Part shown: piece by piece, positions 15,781-24,580 of the stretch
Layout: every line of letters starts with the position of its first letter
Numbering within the stretch: the first letter of the stretch is position 1
Source of the DNA: Flavobacteriaceae bacterium
GTDB taxonomy: Bacteria > Bacteroidota > Bacteroidia > Flavobacteriales > Flavobacteriaceae
Assembly (NCBI GenBank): GCA_017856205.1
Contig: JAFMFL010000003.1
Location: forward strand, 1 to 43,290
Reading direction: 5' to 3'
Length of the DNA: 43,290 nt
The notes under the pieces: model-generated
Seen by the model: only the letters and a program-made list of their open reading frames with translations
Database searches by the model: none
Told to the model about the DNA's origin: nothing
Program-made: the position numbers and the translations under genes

Positions 15781-16698
15781 TTATTTTTTGGTTACCCACG
15801 CATCTGGGTAATTGTCGCGCTTAATGTCTGCCATGGCATTATACGCTTCGCGTTTTGTGGGGAAAGATGCAAAAGACACTTGGTAAAACCCTTGTGAAGT
15901 ATGTCCCAATTTTTGTGCGCCAGAATACCCTTTTCGTTGCAATGCTGCTGCGAGTTTTTGTGCATTTGCCTCATTTCTAAACGACCCTGCAATAACGTGA
16001 AATCCTGCAACAGGCTCTGTTTTTTTAGGAAGGGCAATTTTTAAGGTTGGCAAGTCGCCCAAATCATACACCGATAAGGCTGCTTGTTCACGCGCTTGCT
16101 CTCGCAAAACTTGCTCGCTTTCCCATTGTGCATCGGCTTGTTGGTTTATGTAACTATTTGAGCCAATGGCAAACAAGGCTAAAACACTTGCAGCAATAAC
16201 CGCATATCCAACCACACGGCGGGATTTTGTTTGCTCAAGCTCAAAGTAAACTGGTTGTTTGGCAGGTTCTTCGGCAATGGTTCTAGAAATCGGTTGGGCG
16301 GGAACTTCAGGAAGCGCATAACTAGCCACCAAAAAGTTTAGACCAGTTTCGGGCGTAAACACCATTTTTCCTTCACTATTTAACACAAAATCTCCCAAAG
16401 TTGGGATGCTAAGCTTTCCTTTTTGTAGCGACTCTTTCCATGCAATGGTTTGTTGGTGCATGTCCATAACCGCACGCTCATAGCTTATGCCATACGATTT
16501 GGCCAAATGCGATGCTAAGGTGCCATCGTTAGATTGCAGTGTTTCATTGAAGGACAATACTTTTGATGGAGGAAAATACAACTGATTGACGGCATCGTAA
16601 TACGCTGCCTTTTGCTCTACCAAAAAAGCCCCAAAGCCAGGGATAGTAACACAGTCGTGTCGGTATAAAAGGTAATGTATATGCGTTGATAACTCCAT
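15781..16698 (-). CDS. HU-like (CCDC81-type) and SPOR domain inner-membrane protein
   Basis: 305 residues. The N-terminal half (about 1-125) matches the paired bacterial CCDC81-type HU domains, with the typical DCVTIPGFGAFL and IPTLGDFVLNSEGKMVF blocks. One membrane helix (about 162-184) follows, then an alanine/glutamate-rich linker and a SPOR domain (about 230-305, GFHVIAGSFRNEANA). SPOR domains bind peptidoglycan stripped of stem peptides at division sites. This architecture is common in Flavobacteriia and suggests a link between the cytoplasm and the division septum; that role is inferred. I chose the ATG at 16698 (MELSTHIHYLLY) over 16713 because a TACATTTG box lies 4 bases upstream and would otherwise overlap the gene. 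Confidence 0.85.
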   Translation of the reverse strand: MELSTHIHYLLYRHDCVTIPGFGAFLVEQKAAYYDAVNQLYFPPSKVLSFNETLQSNDGTLASHLAKSYGISYERAVMDMHQQTIAWKESLQKGKLSIPTLGDFVLNSEGKMVFTPETGLNFLVASYALPEVPAQPISRTIAEEPAKQPVYFELEQTKSRRVVGYAVIAASVLALFAIGSNSYINQQADAQWESEQVLREQAREQAALSVYDLGDLPTLKIALPKKTEPVAGFHVIAGSFRNEANAQKLAAALQRKGYSGAQKLGHTSQGFYQVSFASFPTKREAYNAMADIKRDNYPDAWVTKK

Positions 16699-16702
16699 TA
16701 CA

Positions 16703-16710
16703 CAAATGTA
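16703..16710 (-). promoter_or_regulatory. -7 promoter element (TACATTTG) for the HU/SPOR gene
   Basis: Exact TAnnTTTG match, ending 4 bases before the chosen ATG. It predicts a leaderless or nearly leaderless transcript and supports the shorter start. Confidence 0.5.
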
Positions 16711-16768
16711 CATTTTTTAGTGAAACCTTAAAAGTTCTGTTTTTGTATTTTTACACCCCCTGATTCTT

Positions 16769-17620
16769 ATGGAAAAAACTGAACTTATCGCTACACTTGC
16801 CCTGCCAAAAATGCCCAAAGTTGGGTGTATTACCGCCCGAAAACTCATTCGTCATTTTGGAAGCGCTGCTGCTGTTTTTGAAAATATCAAGCACACAAAT
16901 GAGTCGCCTTATCAATCCATTTCAAAAGTTTTTAAAGGCCCTGAAAAACATCAAGTTGTTAGGGCAGCTGAAAAAGAAGTTGAGCTTATAGAAAAGCACA
17001 GTATAAATTGGATCTCCTATTTAGATGCTGCCTTTCCTACTCCGCTAAACCAATGCGCAGATGCGCCACTTGTGTTGTTTTACTCTGGACAACCTTTTCC
17101 TCCAACTACTAGAGTTGTTAGTATTGTAGGAACACGGCAACCAAGTGCACAAGGTAAGGCTTTTGTAAAGCAGTTGGTAGCAGAACTTGCCCCATATCAG
17201 CCCATAATTGTATCGGGATTTGCCTATGGCATTGACATCGAAGCACAACTTGCAGCACTTGACAATGGGTTGGTTACTTTTGGTTGTTTTGGTCACGGTA
17301 TTTTAGGATGCTATCCCAAGCAACACACCAAGTACCGAAAACGCATAGAAGAAACAGGTGGTTTTTTGTCGGAAGTTTGGGCAAATGAGCCCTTTCAACG
17401 ATCCCATTTTTTGCAGCGTAATCGCCTTATTGCAGGTTTGGCACAAGCCACTATAATTGTAGAATCAAGAGAAAAAGGCGGTGCGCTGACCACCGCACAA
17501 TATGCGCTTAGCTATCAGCGTGATGTGTTTGCTGCGCCAGGCAGACCCACTGACGCTACCGCAAGCGGTTGTTTGGAACTTATCAAAAACAGACAAGCAG
17601 AATGCATAACAAGCGGCTAA
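16769..17620 (+). CDS. dprA: DprA (DNA processing protein), truncated after the Rossmann domain by an in-frame TAA
   Basis: DprA protects incoming single-stranded DNA and loads RecA during natural transformation. 283 residues remain. A helical N-terminal domain (about 1-75) is followed by the Rossmann-like DNA-binding core. That core includes VSIVGTRQPSAQGKAF, IIVSGFAYGIDIEAQLAAL (family SGxAxGID), RSHFLQRNRLIAGLA, VVES-type IIVESREKGGALTTA and VFAAPGRP. After GCLELIKNRQAECITSG the reading frame meets TAA at 17618-17620, then continues open in the same frame to 17863. Some DprA proteins lack the C-terminal domain, so the truncated form could still work. recA is nearby at 19652. Confidence 0.9.
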   Translation: MEKTELIATLALPKMPKVGCITARKLIRHFGSAAAVFENIKHTNESPYQSISKVFKGPEKHQVVRAAEKEVELIEKHSINWISYLDAAFPTPLNQCADAPLVLFYSGQPFPPTTRVVSIVGTRQPSAQGKAFVKQLVAELAPYQPIIVSGFAYGIDIEAQLAALDNGLVTFGCFGHGILGCYPKQHTKYRKRIEETGGFLSEVWANEPFQRSHFLQRNRLIAGLAQATIIVESREKGGALTTAQYALSYQRDVFAAPGRPTDATASGCLELIKNRQAECITSG

Positions 17621-17863
17621 GACGTAGCGCAAGAATTAGGGTGGAAACAACAGCAAAATCCCGTAGCGCAACCAAAACTTTTTGTGGAACTCAATGAAAA
17701 GGAAAAATGGGTGTTAAGCCATATGAGCAATACTCCAAAACACATTGACCTTATTGCGTTAGACGCCACCCTAAGAGTAAGCGAAGTGGCAAGTATTTTG
17801 TTTCAACTGGAAATGAAAGGGGTCGTAATGGCGCAAGCGGGAAAACAGTTTAAAACGATTTAG
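17621..17863 (+). pseudogene. dprA: Detached winged-helix C-terminus of dprA
   Basis: In frame with dprA directly after the TAA, 80 codons read DVAQELGWKQQQ, a linker, then LSHMSNTPKHIDLIAL and LRVSEVASILFQLEMKGVV and end at the TAG 17861-17863. This is the expected DprA winged-helix domain (HIDxLxxxxxxxxxxxxxxLxxLExxG). No start codon or ribosome binding site is obvious for separate translation; an internal ATG occurs at the SHMSNTP codon. The tail is intact apart from the nonsense codon, which implies a recent mutation, an error, or readthrough. Confidence 0.8.
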
Positions 17864-18833
17864 GCGAAAAGCCGATGTTTTTCCGCACACGCTGCAAAAC
17901 CTCATGCGCAACACGACGTGCTTTTTCAGCACCTTTTTGGAGTTGCTCCTCCAATACTTCAGGTTGTTGCATGTAGGTGTCAAACTGTGTTCTAGCTTCC
18001 GTAAAGCGTTCTAAAATTGCTTCATACAATGCTTGCTTTGCATGACCATATCCAAAACCTCCAGCTTCATAATTGGCTTGCATGGTGGCAATCTCACTTT
18101 CGTTGGCAATAAGCGAATACAACGAAAATACCGTGCACGTATCTGGGTTTTTAGGTGCTTCCAGTGGTGTACTATCAGTTGCTATTGACATTACTTGCTT
18201 ACGCAACTTTTTCTCTGGTAAAAAAATGTCAATGGTGTTGTCTTTGGATTTGCTCATTTTGCTGCCGTCTGTTCCCAAAACATACTGCGTGTCGGTTTGA
18301 AGTTTTGCCTCTGGAAGCACAAAGGTCTCGCCATAAGCAGCATGAAAACGACTGGCTACATCCCGAGCCATTTCTATGTGTTGCAATTGATCTTTTCCAA
18401 CTGGAACCCAATGCGCATCATACAGCAAAATATCTGCTGCCATAAGCATGGGATAAGTAAACAATCCAGCGTTTACATCTTCAAGTCGGTCTGCTTTGTC
18501 TTTAAAAGAGTGTGCCAACGACAATCGGCTAAATGGAAAGCTACAATTTAAGTACCATGCCAATTCGGTTACTTCAGGCACATCCGACTGCCTATAAAAA
18601 CAGGCTTTTTCGGAGTCTAGTCCGCAAGCTAACCACGCTGCTGCAGTAGCTTGTGTATTCGCTCTAAGTTGTTCAGCATCTTTGATTTGCGTTAGAGAGT
18701 GCATGTCGGCAATAAACAAAAAAGCTTCTTCGCTACTTTTTTTTGCCATGTCAATAGCAGGAAGAATAGCGCCTAATAAATTGCCCAAATGCGGGGTGCC
18801 TGTGCTTTGAATACCCGTAAGGATGCGTGCCAT
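17850..18833 (-). CDS. trpS: Tryptophanyl-tRNA synthetase
   Basis: 327 residues, class I synthetase that charges tRNA-Trp. The HIGH-type motif appears as GTPHLGN (11-17) after MARILTGIQS, and the KMSKS motif is exact in GSKMSKSKDN. The binding-pocket blocks YPMLMAADILLYDAH and VPVGKDQLQHIEMARD are present. The ATG at 18833 gives the usual N-terminus. The extra 14 residues of the longer frame are rejected because a TATTTTTG box lies in them. The 3' end overlaps the dprA tail by 14 bases. Confidence 0.97.
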   Translation of the reverse strand: MARILTGIQSTGTPHLGNLLGAILPAIDMAKKSSEEAFLFIADMHSLTQIKDAEQLRANTQATAAAWLACGLDSEKACFYRQSDVPEVTELAWYLNCSFPFSRLSLAHSFKDKADRLEDVNAGLFTYPMLMAADILLYDAHWVPVGKDQLQHIEMARDVASRFHAAYGETFVLPEAKLQTDTQYVLGTDGSKMSKSKDNTIDIFLPEKKLRKQVMSIATDSTPLEAPKNPDTCTVFSLYSLIANESEIATMQANYEAGGFGYGHAKQALYEAILERFTEARTQFDTYMQQPEVLEEQLQKGAEKARRVAHEVLQRVRKNIGFSPKSF

Positions 18834-18849
18834 AGAAATTGTATCTGCA

Positions 18850-18857
18850 CAAAAATA
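18850..18857 (-). promoter_or_regulatory. -7 promoter element (TATTTTTG) for trpS
   Basis: Exact TAnnTTTG match, 16 bases upstream of the trpS ATG. It pairs back to back with the plsC-like box at 18880-18887. Confidence 0.5.
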
Positions 18858-18879
18858 ACGGATTTCACGCATCAATCGC

Positions 18880-18887
18880 TATTTTTG
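18880..18887 (+). promoter_or_regulatory. -7 promoter element (TATTTTTG) for the acyltransferase gene
   Basis: Exact TAnnTTTG match ending 5 bases before the ATG at 18893. It supports that ATG over the longer frame starting at 18839. Confidence 0.5.
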
Positions 18888-18892
18888 GCACT

Positions 18893-19648
18893 ATGGTTTA
18901 TGTCCGCAAGGCACTTTTAGGACTTTGGAACGTATGGTTTTACATATTAGCTGGCGTTGGTCTATTCCTTTGTTTTCCTTTTTTATTGATTTGCCTCACC
19001 AGAGAAAAGTGGTATGCTGGTATTTTCTATGCGGGGCGCTATTTTTGGTCGCCACTTATCATGCTGGGTATGGGGTTTATTCCCGTTATCAAGTATAACG
19101 CCAACATAGACTACAGCAAACCGCATATGTTTATTGCCAACCACTTGAGTATGATTGACATTATGATGGTGTTTATGACGATTCGAAAACCTGCGGTTTT
19201 TGTGGGGAAGATGGAATTGGACCGCATTCCACTATTTGCTTCCATTTATAAGCGTGGTGCTATTTTAGTCAATCGCGATAGCGCATCGAGTAGAAAAAAT
19301 GTATATGTGCAAGCCAAGCGCAAAATCGCCTTAGGCTTTGGCATCATGATTTATCCTGAAGGTTTAGTCCCCGAGCCAGATGTTTTTTTAGCTCCTTTTA
19401 AAAATGGTGCATTTAGTATTGCTATTGAGCATCAAATTCCCATTGTTCCCATTACGCTTCCCGATTGTAAAAAGCGTTTTCCCTTTCAGTTTTCATATAA
19501 ATATTGGGTAGGAAAACCCGGCATTGTTCGTGCTAATGTACATGCTCCTGTAAGTACACATGGGCTCACGCACGACGATATGCCTGCTATAAAAGAACAG
19601 GTGCATCAATTTATGTGCGAAGCGCTCAAAAAGGAGGGATATAAATAG
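18893..19648 (+). CDS. 1-acyl-sn-glycerol-3-phosphate acyltransferase (PlsC family)
   Basis: 251 residues. Acylates lysophosphatidic acid to phosphatidic acid at the inner membrane. The hydrophobic N-terminus has helices near 8-35 and 43-62. The acyltransferase motif NHLSMID is at 83-89 (H84 and D89 catalytic), RGAILVNRDS is the substrate-binding block at 121-130, and YPEGLVPEP (154-162) corresponds to the usual FPEGTRS. PIVPITL closes the site. The YPEGLVPEP variant lacks the usual Thr-Arg, which is seen in some Bacteroidota members; specificity may differ. The stop is 3 bases from the convergent recA stop. Confidence 0.88.
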   Translation: MVYVRKALLGLWNVWFYILAGVGLFLCFPFLLICLTREKWYAGIFYAGRYFWSPLIMLGMGFIPVIKYNANIDYSKPHMFIANHLSMIDIMMVFMTIRKPAVFVGKMELDRIPLFASIYKRGAILVNRDSASSRKNVYVQAKRKIALGFGIMIYPEGLVPEPDVFLAPFKNGAFSIAIEHQIPIVPITLPDCKKRFPFQFSYKYWVGKPGIVRANVHAPVSTHGLTHDDMPAIKEQVHQFMCEALKKEGYK

Positions 19649-19651
19649 GTG

Positions 19652-20656
19652 TTATTCCGCTGCTGAGATAATGTCTTTAATCTTGCCTTCAATTTCTTCA
19701 GCAAGCTCTGGATTATCATCCAAAAGTGTTTTTACAGCATCTCTCCCTTGACCCAATTTGGTTTCGCCATAGCTAAACCAAGAACCACTTTTTTTAATAA
19801 TATCTGCCTCTACACCAATGTCTAGCAATTCGCCAATCCGCGAAATCCCCTTGCCGTACATGATGTCAAACTCCACTGTTTTAAAGGGTGGTGCTACTTT
19901 GTTTTTTACGACTTTCACTCGGGTTTTATTACCCAAAACAGCCCCATTGGCGTCTTTAATTTGAGTAGAACGCCTGATATCTAAGCGCACCGAAGCGTAA
20001 AATTTTAGCGCATTTCCTCCCGTAGTGGTTTCGGGGTTGCCAAACATGATGCCAATTTTTTCTCGTAACTGATTGATAAAAATCACGGTGCAATTTGTTT
20101 TACTAATCGATGAGGTCAGTTTACGCAAGGCTTGCGACATCAATCGGGCGTGTAGCCCCATTTTAGAATCGCCCATTTCGCCTTCTATCTCGCTTTTAGG
20201 GGTAAGTGCTGCAACGGAATCTACCACCACAATATCTACTGCTCCCGAACGAATCAAGTTGTCTGCAATTTCTAAGGCTTGCTCTCCATGGTCGGGTTGT
20301 GAAATGATGAGGTCATCAATTTCCACGCCCAAACTTTTGGCATAGTAGCGGTCAAAAGCGTGTTCAGCATCAATAAAAGCAGCAATGCCTCCTGCTTTTT
20401 GACACTCGGCAATGGCATGCAATGTCAGTGTTGTTTTTCCTGAAGATTCTGGTCCGTATATTTCGACAACTCTTCCGCGTGGATAACCTCCTACGCCCAA
20501 GGCTGCATCAAGGCCAAGTGAACCTGACGAGATAACCTCTACTTGCTCGGTTACATTATCGCCCATTTTCATTACGGTTCCTTTGCCGTAGGCTTTGTCA
20601 AGTTTGTCTAAGGTTAACTGAAGTGCTTTTAGTTTTGCGTCTTTTTCGTTACTCAT
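19652..20656 (-). CDS. recA: RecA recombinase
   Basis: 334 residues. Forms filaments on single-stranded DNA, drives homologous pairing and triggers LexA-type cleavage. The Walker A block GPESSGKTT (68-76), the Walker B block [14 protein letters not shown], the L1 region with [10 protein letters not shown] and the L2 region [17 protein letters not shown] are all intact. A weak -7 sequence TACCTTAG lies at 20678-20685 on this strand, about 21 bases upstream of the ATG. No SOS box was identified; the operator sequence in Flavobacteriia is not something I can recognise. Confidence 0.98.
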   Translation of the reverse strand: MSNEKDAKLKALQLTLDKLDKAYGKGTVMKMGDNVTEQVEVISSGSLGLDAALGVGGYPRGRVVEIYGPESSGKTTLTLHAIAECQKAGGIAAFIDAEHAFDRYYAKSLGVEIDDLIISQPDHGEQALEIADNLIRSGAVDIVVVDSVAALTPKSEIEGEMGDSKMGLHARLMSQALRKLTSSISKTNCTVIFINQLREKIGIMFGNPETTTGGNALKFYASVRLDIRRSTQIKDANGAVLGNKTRVKVVKNKVAPPFKTVEFDIMYGKGISRIGELLDIGVEADIIKKSGSWFSYGETKLGQGRDAVKTLLDDNPELAEEIEGKIKDIISAAE

Positions 20657-20709
20657 GCTTCATTTTTTAGCTTCCTGCTAAGGTACAATTTTTCTATGGC
20701 ACTAGCTTT

Positions 20710-20739
20710 TTTGTGCGCATTTTTAATTTGATACCTTTG
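20710..20739 (+). promoter_or_regulatory. Promoter TTTG-N18-TACCTTTG for trhO-gldH-pbp
   Basis: TTTG at 20710-20713, 18 bases, then an exact TAnnTTTG at 20732-20739. This is the best complete -33/-7 pair in the window. The ATG at 20765 follows 25 bases after the box. Confidence 0.6.
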
Positions 20740-20764
20740 CCCAGTAATCTTAATCCTGTATAGC

Positions 20765-21802
20765 ATGCAACTGTACAACAAATTAAGCGCACAAGAACGC
20801 GCTGCCCTGATAGATGCGGCAGGCGAAGAACGCCTGACCCTATCGTTTTATGCCTACGCACACATTGGCAATCCGCAAGTGTTGCGGGATCATCTTTTTA
20901 TTTCGTGGAGCGCCCTAGATGTTTTGGGGCGTATTTATGTGGCACACGAGGGAGTAAATGCACAACTTTCGGTGCCTGCGCCCAAATTTGATGCCTTTAA
21001 ATCACACCTAGATAGCATTGATTTTTTAAATGGTATTCGGCTTAATATTGCTGTTGAGCAAGACAATAAATCGTTTTTAAAACTCAAAATAAAAGTGCGC
21101 AACAAAATTGTTGCAGATGGTTTAAATGATAACACTTTCGATGTGACGAACAAAGGTGTTCATCTAAATGCTGCCGAGTTTAATGCACTTACCAGTCAAG
21201 ACGATACCATAGTAGTGGATATGCGCAATCATTACGAAAGTGAAATTGGTCATTTTGAAGGGGCCATAACCCCTGATGTGGACACGTTTCGGGACTCGTT
21301 ACCCATCATCGAAGAAGACCTTTCTGAACATAAGGAAGATAAAAACCTCGTGATGTATTGCACTGGGGGCATTCGTTGCGAAAAAGCTAGTGCCTACTTT
21401 AAGCATAAAGGCTTTAAAAAGGTGTATCAGCTTGAAGGGGGTATTATTGAGTATGCCCGACAGGTTAAAAACCAAGAGCTTGAAAACAAGTTTGTTGGGA
21501 AGAATTTTGTGTTTGATGAACGTCGTAGCGAGGCGATCTCAGAAGATGTCATTGCCACTTGTCACCAATGTGGTGCGTCATGTGACACCCACGTCAATTG
21601 TGCCAACGAAGCCTGTCATTTATTGTTTATTCAGTGCCCTTCTTGTGCTGAAAAATTTAACCATTGCTGCTCCGATGCTTGTGCCGAAATTGTATCGCTG
21701 CCCGAAGCCGAGCAGAAAGCATTGCGCAAAGGCAAACACAACAGCAACAAAATCTTTAAAAAGGGACGCGCCCATCACCTAAAGACGGTTTATCAGTCGT
21801 GA
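20765..21802 (+). CDS. trhO: tRNA uridine(34) hydroxylase, rhodanese-like (TrhO/YceA)
   Basis: 345 residues. TrhO performs oxygen-dependent hydroxylation of uridine 34 in the tRNA wobble position. The N-terminal acylphosphatase-like region (about 15-110) contains HEGVNAQLSVP. The rhodanese domain (about 125-235) has the active-site loop CTGGIRCEKA with C199 as the catalytic cysteine. The C-terminal ~40-residue cysteine cluster (about 265-305: CHQCG, CANEAC, CPSC, CCSDAC) looks like a metal-binding module and is usual in the family. Its TGA overlaps the GTG start of gldH. Confidence 0.93.
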   Translation: MQLYNKLSAQERAALIDAAGEERLTLSFYAYAHIGNPQVLRDHLFISWSALDVLGRIYVAHEGVNAQLSVPAPKFDAFKSHLDSIDFLNGIRLNIAVEQDNKSFLKLKIKVRNKIVADGLNDNTFDVTNKGVHLNAAEFNALTSQDDTIVVDMRNHYESEIGHFEGAITPDVDTFRDSLPIIEEDLSEHKEDKNLVMYCTGGIRCEKASAYFKHKGFKKVYQLEGGIIEYARQVKNQELENKFVGKNFVFDERRSEAISEDVIATCHQCGASCDTHVNCANEACHLLFIQCPSCAEKFNHCCSDACAEIVSLPEAEQKALRKGKHNSNKIFKKGRAHHLKTVYQS

Positions 21803-22281
21803 CAAAAACAGTTTTTCTTATTGCCTCAATATTTTTATTGGTAGGTTGTTCCAACCAAGGGGAGTTACTGTTTAGGGAGATCCCAAAAGAGGGTTGGGTG
21901 CAAGACCAGTGGGTTGAATTTAGCTATACACATCGCCTGCCCGAAAAAGAAGCCTCCCTTTATTGGATTTTACGTCACGATGATGATTACCCCTTTTCAA
22001 ATATTCATTTAATTGTAACTTGGTCAAACCCGAAAGGAAAAGAACAAACGGATACGTTAAGTTATTTGTTGGCAGAACCCAGCGGAAAGTGGTTGGGTAA
22101 AGGTCTTTACATCAAAGAGCATAAACTTCCTTTTTTAACTCGTTATTTACTAGATGAGCCGGGTAAATACAGCTTTCGTATTCGCCCTGCGGTTCGTGCA
22201 ACCGAAAACCAAATTCCGAATAAAATAGTGCCTGGAATTCATCAAATTGGAATAGAACTAAACCCCATATCAAATGAGTAA
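21799..22281 (+). CDS. gldH: Gliding motility lipoprotein GldH
   Basis: 160 residues. A lipoprotein signal peptide ends in LLVGC with C17 as the acylated residue. The GldH blocks VEFSYTHRL, DDYPFSNIHLIVTW and DTLSYLLAEPSGKWLGKG are present. GldH is required for gliding in Flavobacterium johnsoniae and is counted among the gliding/T9SS-associated proteins. The GTG start overlaps the trhO stop (GTGA) and the 3' end overlaps the penicillin-binding protein gene by 8 bases, so the three genes are probably translationally coupled. Whether the organism actually glides cannot be told. Confidence 0.92.
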   Translation: MTKTVFLIASIFLLVGCSNQGELLFREIPKEGWVQDQWVEFSYTHRLPEKEASLYWILRHDDDYPFSNIHLIVTWSNPKGKEQTDTLSYLLAEPSGKWLGKGLYIKEHKLPFLTRYLLDEPGKYSFRIRPAVRATENQIPNKIVPGIHQIGIELNPISNE

Positions 22282-24580
22282 AACAAAAACATACGGAAAA
22301 TTTATACGTCTAATTTGGCTTGCTTTTGGCAGCCTTATTTTAGGCACTGTTATCATTTTTGGCGCAGCATCGTTAGGGCTACTAGGTCCCATGCCAGACT
22401 TCCGCCAATTGGAAAATCCAAAGACAAATTTGGCTACGCAAATTATTTCGTCCGATGATACCGTTTTGGGCAAGTTTTATTTTAACGATAACCGAACGCC
22501 TATTTCATTTGACGAAATTCCTACAGAAATGATTGAAGCACTTGTTGCTACTGAAGATGAACGTTTTTACAATCACTCTGGAATTGATTATCGTGGCACG
22601 GCTCGCGCCTTATTTTATTTAGGCAAAAAAGGAGGCGCAAGTACCATTACGCAACAGCTTGCAAGGCAACTTTTTGTGGGAGTTCGCTCACGCAATACTT
22701 TTCAGGCAATTACCCAAAAAATCAAGGAATGGGTTATTGCTATTAGGTTGGAGCGCCGCTACACCAAAAACGAAATCATTACCATGTATCTCAACATTTA
22801 TGATTTTAACTACAACGCGGACGGTCTTCGTTCGGCGAGTTCGATTTATTTTTCAAAAAAACCTAGTGACTTAGATTTGAGCGAGTCTGCCATGCTCGTG
22901 GGAATGTTAAAAAATTCGTCCTTATACAATCCATTGCGAAGACCCGAAATGGTGCGCGAAAGGCGCAATATTGTGTATCAACAAATGTTACGCAACAAGC
23001 TTATCAATGAAAAAGAACGCGACTCACTTGCTGCACTTCCTATAACGCTTGACTTTAACCCACAATCACACCGCGAAGGAATTGCCACCTATTTTAGAGC
23101 CTATTTGCAACAATTTATGCAGGGTTGGATTGCCAATAATCCAAAAGAAGACGGCACCTTTTATAACCTTTACTTGGACGGCCTAAGCATTTACACTACA
23201 ATAGATTCAAGGTTACAAACCTATGCGGAAGAAGCTGTTGAAGCACATATGCCCAATCTACAAAAAGAATTTTTTAGGCAAAATAAGCCCGAGTATAATG
23301 ATATTGCCCCCTTTTTAGATGTAGAAAAGGACGAAATTGAAAACATCATGAATCAAGCGAAACGCAGGTCTGAACGTTGGCGCAAAATGAAAGCGCAAGG
23401 GCATGATGAAGAAACCATTTTAGCAAGTTTTGAAAAACCCACCCAAATGGAAGTGTTTAGTTGGAATGGAGATATTGATACCGTTATGACGCCTACCGAC
23501 TCTATCAGATACTACAAACATTTTTTACGTACGGGCATGATGTCTATGGAACCGCAAACAGGACACGTAAAGGCATGGGTTGGAGGCATTAATTACCGTC
23601 ATTTTCAGTTTGACCACGTCATGCAAGGGAAGCGGCAAATTGGATCCACCTTTAAGCCTTTTGTATATGCTTCTGCTATTGATCAACTAAAAGTATCACC
23701 TTGTGATTCCTTGCCCGATGGATATTATTGTGTAGAACCATCAAAATTTGGCGCACATGATGCTTGGTGTCCGAAAAATTCGGGAGATCGTTATATTGGA
23801 AAACGCACCCTAAAAAATGCTCTTGCCAATTCCGTAAATACCATAAGTGCACGATTGATTGATAAAGTGGGGACAAGACCTGTTGTAAACTTGGTTCGCA
23901 ATTTGGGCGTTAGCTCACCCATTCCAAATGTTCCGGCCATTGCTTTGGGTTCGGCTGATTTGAGTGTGTATGAAATGGTTGGTGCATATGCTGCTTTTGC
24001 CAACAAAGGAATTTATGTAAAGCCTGTGTTAGTAACGCGTATCGAAGATAAAAACGGTACGGTTATTTATCAAGCGGCTCCTGAAACCAAAGATGTGTTG
24101 AGTGAGGAGTCTGCTTATGTAACCCTAAAATTGTTAGAGGGTGTAACCGAGTCTGGTTCTGGTGTGCGATTGCGACATCAAGGAGCAGATAAAACAAATC
24201 CCATTTTTAGACATGTTGTAACAGGATATCCCTATGAATTTGATAATCCGATTGCTGGAAAAACAGGAACCACCCAAAATCAAAGCGATGGTTGGTTTAT
24301 TGGTATGGTGCCCAATTTAGCCACTGGCGTTTGGGTGGGTGGCGAAGACAGGTCTATACACTTTGAAACCATTGCTTACGGTCAGGGTGCCACGATGGCA
24401 CTTCCTATTTGGGCAAATTATATGAGGTCTTGCTACGCAGATTCTACCTTAGTCATTTCAAAAGATGCATTTGAAGCGCCCGATTATGTCTCTATTCCTT
24501 TAGATTGTGATTCGCTATCTGTTTCCCGTCAACAAAAATCTTTTTTTGAAGACGAAGACCTTAGTGAATTAGGGTTTTAG
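22274..24580 (+). CDS. Class A penicillin-binding protein (PBP1A-type)
   Basis: 768 residues. Polymerises glycan strands and cross-links peptides in the periplasm. An N-terminal anchor helix (about 11-35) precedes the glycosyltransferase domain with catalytic EDERFYNHSG (94-103) and TITQQLARQ. The transpeptidase domain has the SxxK motif S458-TFK, SVN at 520-522 and KTGTTQ at 663-668, all intact. A Bacteroidota-type insertion of about 100 residues lies between the domains. Convergent with the CYTH gene; the two stops overlap by 4 bases. Confidence 0.95.
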   Translation: MSKTKTYGKFIRLIWLAFGSLILGTVIIFGAASLGLLGPMPDFRQLENPKTNLATQIISSDDTVLGKFYFNDNRTPISFDEIPTEMIEALVATEDERFYNHSGIDYRGTARALFYLGKKGGASTITQQLARQLFVGVRSRNTFQAITQKIKEWVIAIRLERRYTKNEIITMYLNIYDFNYNADGLRSASSIYFSKKPSDLDLSESAMLVGMLKNSSLYNPLRRPEMVRERRNIVYQQMLRNKLINEKERDSLAALPITLDFNPQSHREGIATYFRAYLQQFMQGWIANNPKEDGTFYNLYLDGLSIYTTIDSRLQTYAEEAVEAHMPNLQKEFFRQNKPEYNDIAPFLDVEKDEIENIMNQAKRRSERWRKMKAQGHDEETILASFEKPTQMEVFSWNGDIDTVMTPTDSIRYYKHFLRTGMMSMEPQTGHVKAWVGGINYRHFQFDHVMQGKRQIGSTFKPFVYASAIDQLKVSPCDSLPDGYYCVEPSKFGAHDAWCPKNSGDRYIGKRTLKNALANSVNTISARLIDKVGTRPVVNLVRNLGVSSPIPNVPAIALGSADLSVYEMVGAYAAFANKGIYVKPVLVTRIEDKNGTVIYQAAPETKDVLSEESAYVTLKLLEGVTESGSGVRLRHQGADKTNPIFRHVVTGYPYEFDNPIAGKTGTTQNQSDGWFIGMVPNLATGVWVGGEDRSIHFETIAYGQGATMALPIWANYMRSCYADSTLVISKDAFEAPDYVSIPLDCDSLSVSRQQKSFFEDEDLSELGF

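Noticed and set aside
21390-21782. 130-residue second frame inside trhO
   Set aside because: Shifted reading of trhO, whose own frame has the rhodanese loop and cysteine cluster.
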